The notes beneath the pieces are model-generated. The model did not search any database, was not told the DNA's origin, and saw nothing but the letters and a program-made list of their open reading frames with translations. This document shows positions 22,045 to 23,488 of a DNA stretch of 23,488 nucleotides, one piece after another (position 1 is the first letter of the stretch; every line of letters begins with the position of its first letter). A program made the translations under genes and the position numbers. The stretch comes from Alphaproteobacteria bacterium UBA3650 (lineage in GTDB: Bacteria > Pseudomonadota > Alphaproteobacteria > CAAHEQ01 > UBA3637), in assembly GCA_002373815.1 (NCBI GenBank), contig DFKH01000009.1:1-23488 (forward strand), given 5' to 3'.

Positions 22045-22486
22045 CTGATTTTCCTTTCTTGTTTAAATGAACTGTTTTTGACCGTTTTTGAATTTCAATC
22101 CTTTTTATATTAGGACTTTTTTGTGGTTTTTGCAAGGTAATAATTAAAAGACCATTTTCTAATATAGCTCCTTTAATTTGCATACCATCCGCCAATACGA
22201 AGGATTTAATAAACGACCTAGCGGCAATTCCTTGATGTAAATAATGGCGATTCGTGTCGTGTTCTTGACGCCCTCGAATGACTAATTGATTGTCTTCTTG
22301 CAAAATATCCAAATCTGATTCAGAATAACCTGCAACAGCCATTGTGATTTCAAATGTTGTGGCGTCTAATTGCTCCACATTGTACGGAGGAAATGCATCA
22401 GCTCCTTTGGCAACTCGGAGCAGCATTTGCTCTAATTCGTCGAAACCAACCAAAAACGGGTTATTAAAAGGAGTTAAATTAGGCAT
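22037..22486 (-). CDS. Small heat-shock protein, Hsp20/IbpA type
   Basis: A 149-residue alpha-crystallin-type chaperone. The N-terminal arm contains PFLVGFDELEQMLLRVAK, as in IbpA-like proteins of proteobacteria. The alpha-crystallin domain runs about 35-130, with FEITMAVAGYSESDLDI, LVIRGRQE, RSFIKSFVLADGMQIKGAILENGLLIITL. The C-terminal IxI-like motif KRIEI is present. It holds unfolding proteins in a refoldable state. It is the middle gene of dnaA-hsp20-DUF1150 and overlaps both neighbours by 8 bases. No promoter of its own is visible, so its level may follow dnaA unless a heat-shock promoter lies inside dnaA. Confidence 0.94.
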   Translation of the reverse strand: MPNLTPFNNPFLVGFDELEQMLLRVAKGADAFPPYNVEQLDATTFEITMAVAGYSESDLDILQEDNQLVIRGRQEHDTNRHYLHQGIAARSFIKSFVLADGMQIKGAILENGLLIITLQKPQKSPNIKRIEIQKRSKTVHLNKKGKSDE

Positions 22487-23488
22487 TATTGTTTCCTGTT
22501 TTCAGTATGGTTGTGATTTCTGCCACTTGGGTGGCCATTTTTTTATCTTGTTGCATTAGGCCTTCAATGGTTCGAACTGCGTGAATAATGGTTGTGTGAT
22601 CACGCTTAAAACACAAGGCAATATCTGGTAATGAAAGGGGCGTTAATGTCTTTGTCAGATACATAGCAATTTGGCGTGGACGAGCAAAAGCGCGGTCCCG
22701 ACGCGTTGATTGCAAATCATCTAATGAAATGTTGTAATACTCAGCCACGACTCGTTGAATTTCTGGTGCTTTAACGGGGCGTTCATATGTGTGTAAAATA
22801 TCTTTTAATACTTCTTGTGTGGTGTCCATATTGATGGGATTTCCAATCAGTTCTGCGTGTGCAATGACACGTTTTAAAGCGCCTTCCAATTCACGCACGT
22901 TGGTTGTAATACTTTTGGCTAAAAATGCCAATACATCATCAGGAACAGAAGCGCCCATTTCTTTGTTCTTGCCTTGCAAAATACCTAGACGTAAATTTTC
23001 ATCAGCAGGCGCAATATCTACAACCAAGCCTTGTGAAATGCGCGTACGCAACATATCATCAATGCCTTGCAATTTGGCAGGCATAGAATTTGCGGATAGA
23101 ATAATCATTTTCTTTTCAGCCGTTAATGCATTAAAGGTATAGAAAAATTCTTCTTGAGTACGCGGTTTGCCTAAAATAAATTGAATATCATCAATTAGCA
23201 AAACATCCACAGACCGAATCAATGTGCGGAAATTATCCATATTTTTTGTGTTTAAATCATGCAAAAAACGTTGAAAGAATTGCTCCGACGATAAATATAG
23301 TACACTTTTTTCTGGGTGGCGTTCTTTGATGCGCCAGGCGATGGCGTGCAGTAAATGTGTTTTTCCCAATCCAACCCCAGCATGAATGTACAAAGGATTG
23401 AAGGAAATGTTATCCTCTTCAGCAATTTTTTTTGCGGCGGCATAGGCAAATTGATTGGATTTACCTACCACAAAGGATTCGAAGGTGT
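22479..23488 (-). CDS. dnaA: Chromosomal replication initiator DnaA, C-terminal part (5' end outside the window)
   Basis: About 335 residues are visible; the frame is open through base 23488 (TFESFVVGKSNQFAY), so the N-terminal domains I and II lie outside. Domain III, the AAA+ ATPase, has Walker A GVGLGKTHLL, Walker B VDVLLIDDIQF and the sensor/arginine finger region DMLRTRISQGLVVDI. Domain IV has the DNA-binding signature CFKRDHTTIIHAVRTIE that contacts DnaA boxes. It unwinds oriC with ATP. The GTG near 23471 is internal, not a start. dnaN, recF and rpsT are not next to it on this side; instead hsp20 overlaps its stop. Confidence 0.97.
   Translation of the reverse strand, partial: TFESFVVGKSNQFAYAAAKKIAEEDNISFNPLYIHAGVGLGKTHLLHAIAWRIKERHPEKSVLYLSSEQFFQRFLHDLNTKNMDNFRTLIRSVDVLLIDDIQFILGKPRTQEEFFYTFNALTAEKKMIILSANSMPAKLQGIDDMLRTRISQGLVVDIAPADENLRLGILQGKNKEMGASVPDDVLAFLAKSITTNVRELEGALKRVIAHAELIGNPINMDTTQEVLKDILHTYERPVKAPEIQRVVAEYYNISLDDLQSTRRDRAFARPRQIAMYLTKTLTPLSLPDIALCFKRDHTTIIHAVRTIEGLMQQDKKMATQVAEITTILKTGNNNA

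Noticed and set aside
22479..23471. dnaA as a complete gene starting at the GTG at 23471
   Set aside because: The frame is open upstream to the window edge and the conserved ESF(V)VGKSN segment precedes the GTG, so this is an internal codon.

Overview
The window is a gene-dense, AT-rich bacterial chromosome segment. Its gene content points to an alphaproteobacterium. It has a MipZ division-site ATPase (characteristic of that class), an Hsp20 gene followed by a DUF1150 gene (an alphaproteobacterial pairing), an RpoH with a recognisable RpoH box, and a UvrA of alphaproteobacterial type. The base composition and the large secreted cysteine-rich protein would suit one of the uncultured host- or gut-associated lineages, but I cannot fix the order from sequence alone. 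Promoters are easy to read here: most intergenic regions carry TTGxxx - 17 bp - TAxxxT, which supports many transcription starts.

Layout. Bases 1-840 hold the 5' end of ndk (minus) and, divergently, rdgB. Bases 841-1192 hold a tRNA-Ser(CGA), an exact 19-bp copy of its 3' end further downstream, and the uvrA promoter; uvrA runs to 3979. Bases 3978-4692 hold a small Xre-type regulator gene and two tandem, mutually related structured RNAs, each with its own promoter and an almost identical terminator, all on the minus strand downstream of map. Map and the heat-shock sigma factor gene rpoH follow, then a 797-residue secreted cysteine-rich protein. From 13463 down to 9036 lies a tightly packed minus-strand operon: mlaE, mlaF, radA, cvpA, cytidine deaminase, rlmH. 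Next come phosphoglucomutase, mipZ and an unrecognised 173-residue gene, also minus. Divergently on the plus strand are htpG, a double-length thyX-like gene and a zincin-like putative metallopeptidase. A tRNA-Ser(GGA) and a second, paralogous zincin follow. The window closes with minus-strand dnaA (5' end outside), hsp20 and DUF1150, each overlapping the next by 8 bases.

Functional themes are nucleotide-pool sanitation and supply (ndk, rdgB, cdd, thyX), DNA repair and replication (uvrA, radA, dnaA), heat shock and proteostasis (rpoH, htpG, hsp20), envelope lipid transport (mlaEF) and division-site control (mipZ). The least explained items are the paired structured RNAs at 4297-4654, the two paralogous cytosolic HExxH proteins on either side of a tRNA gene, the duplicated-domain ThyX, the cysteine-rich surface protein and the duplicated tRNA-Ser 3' end.
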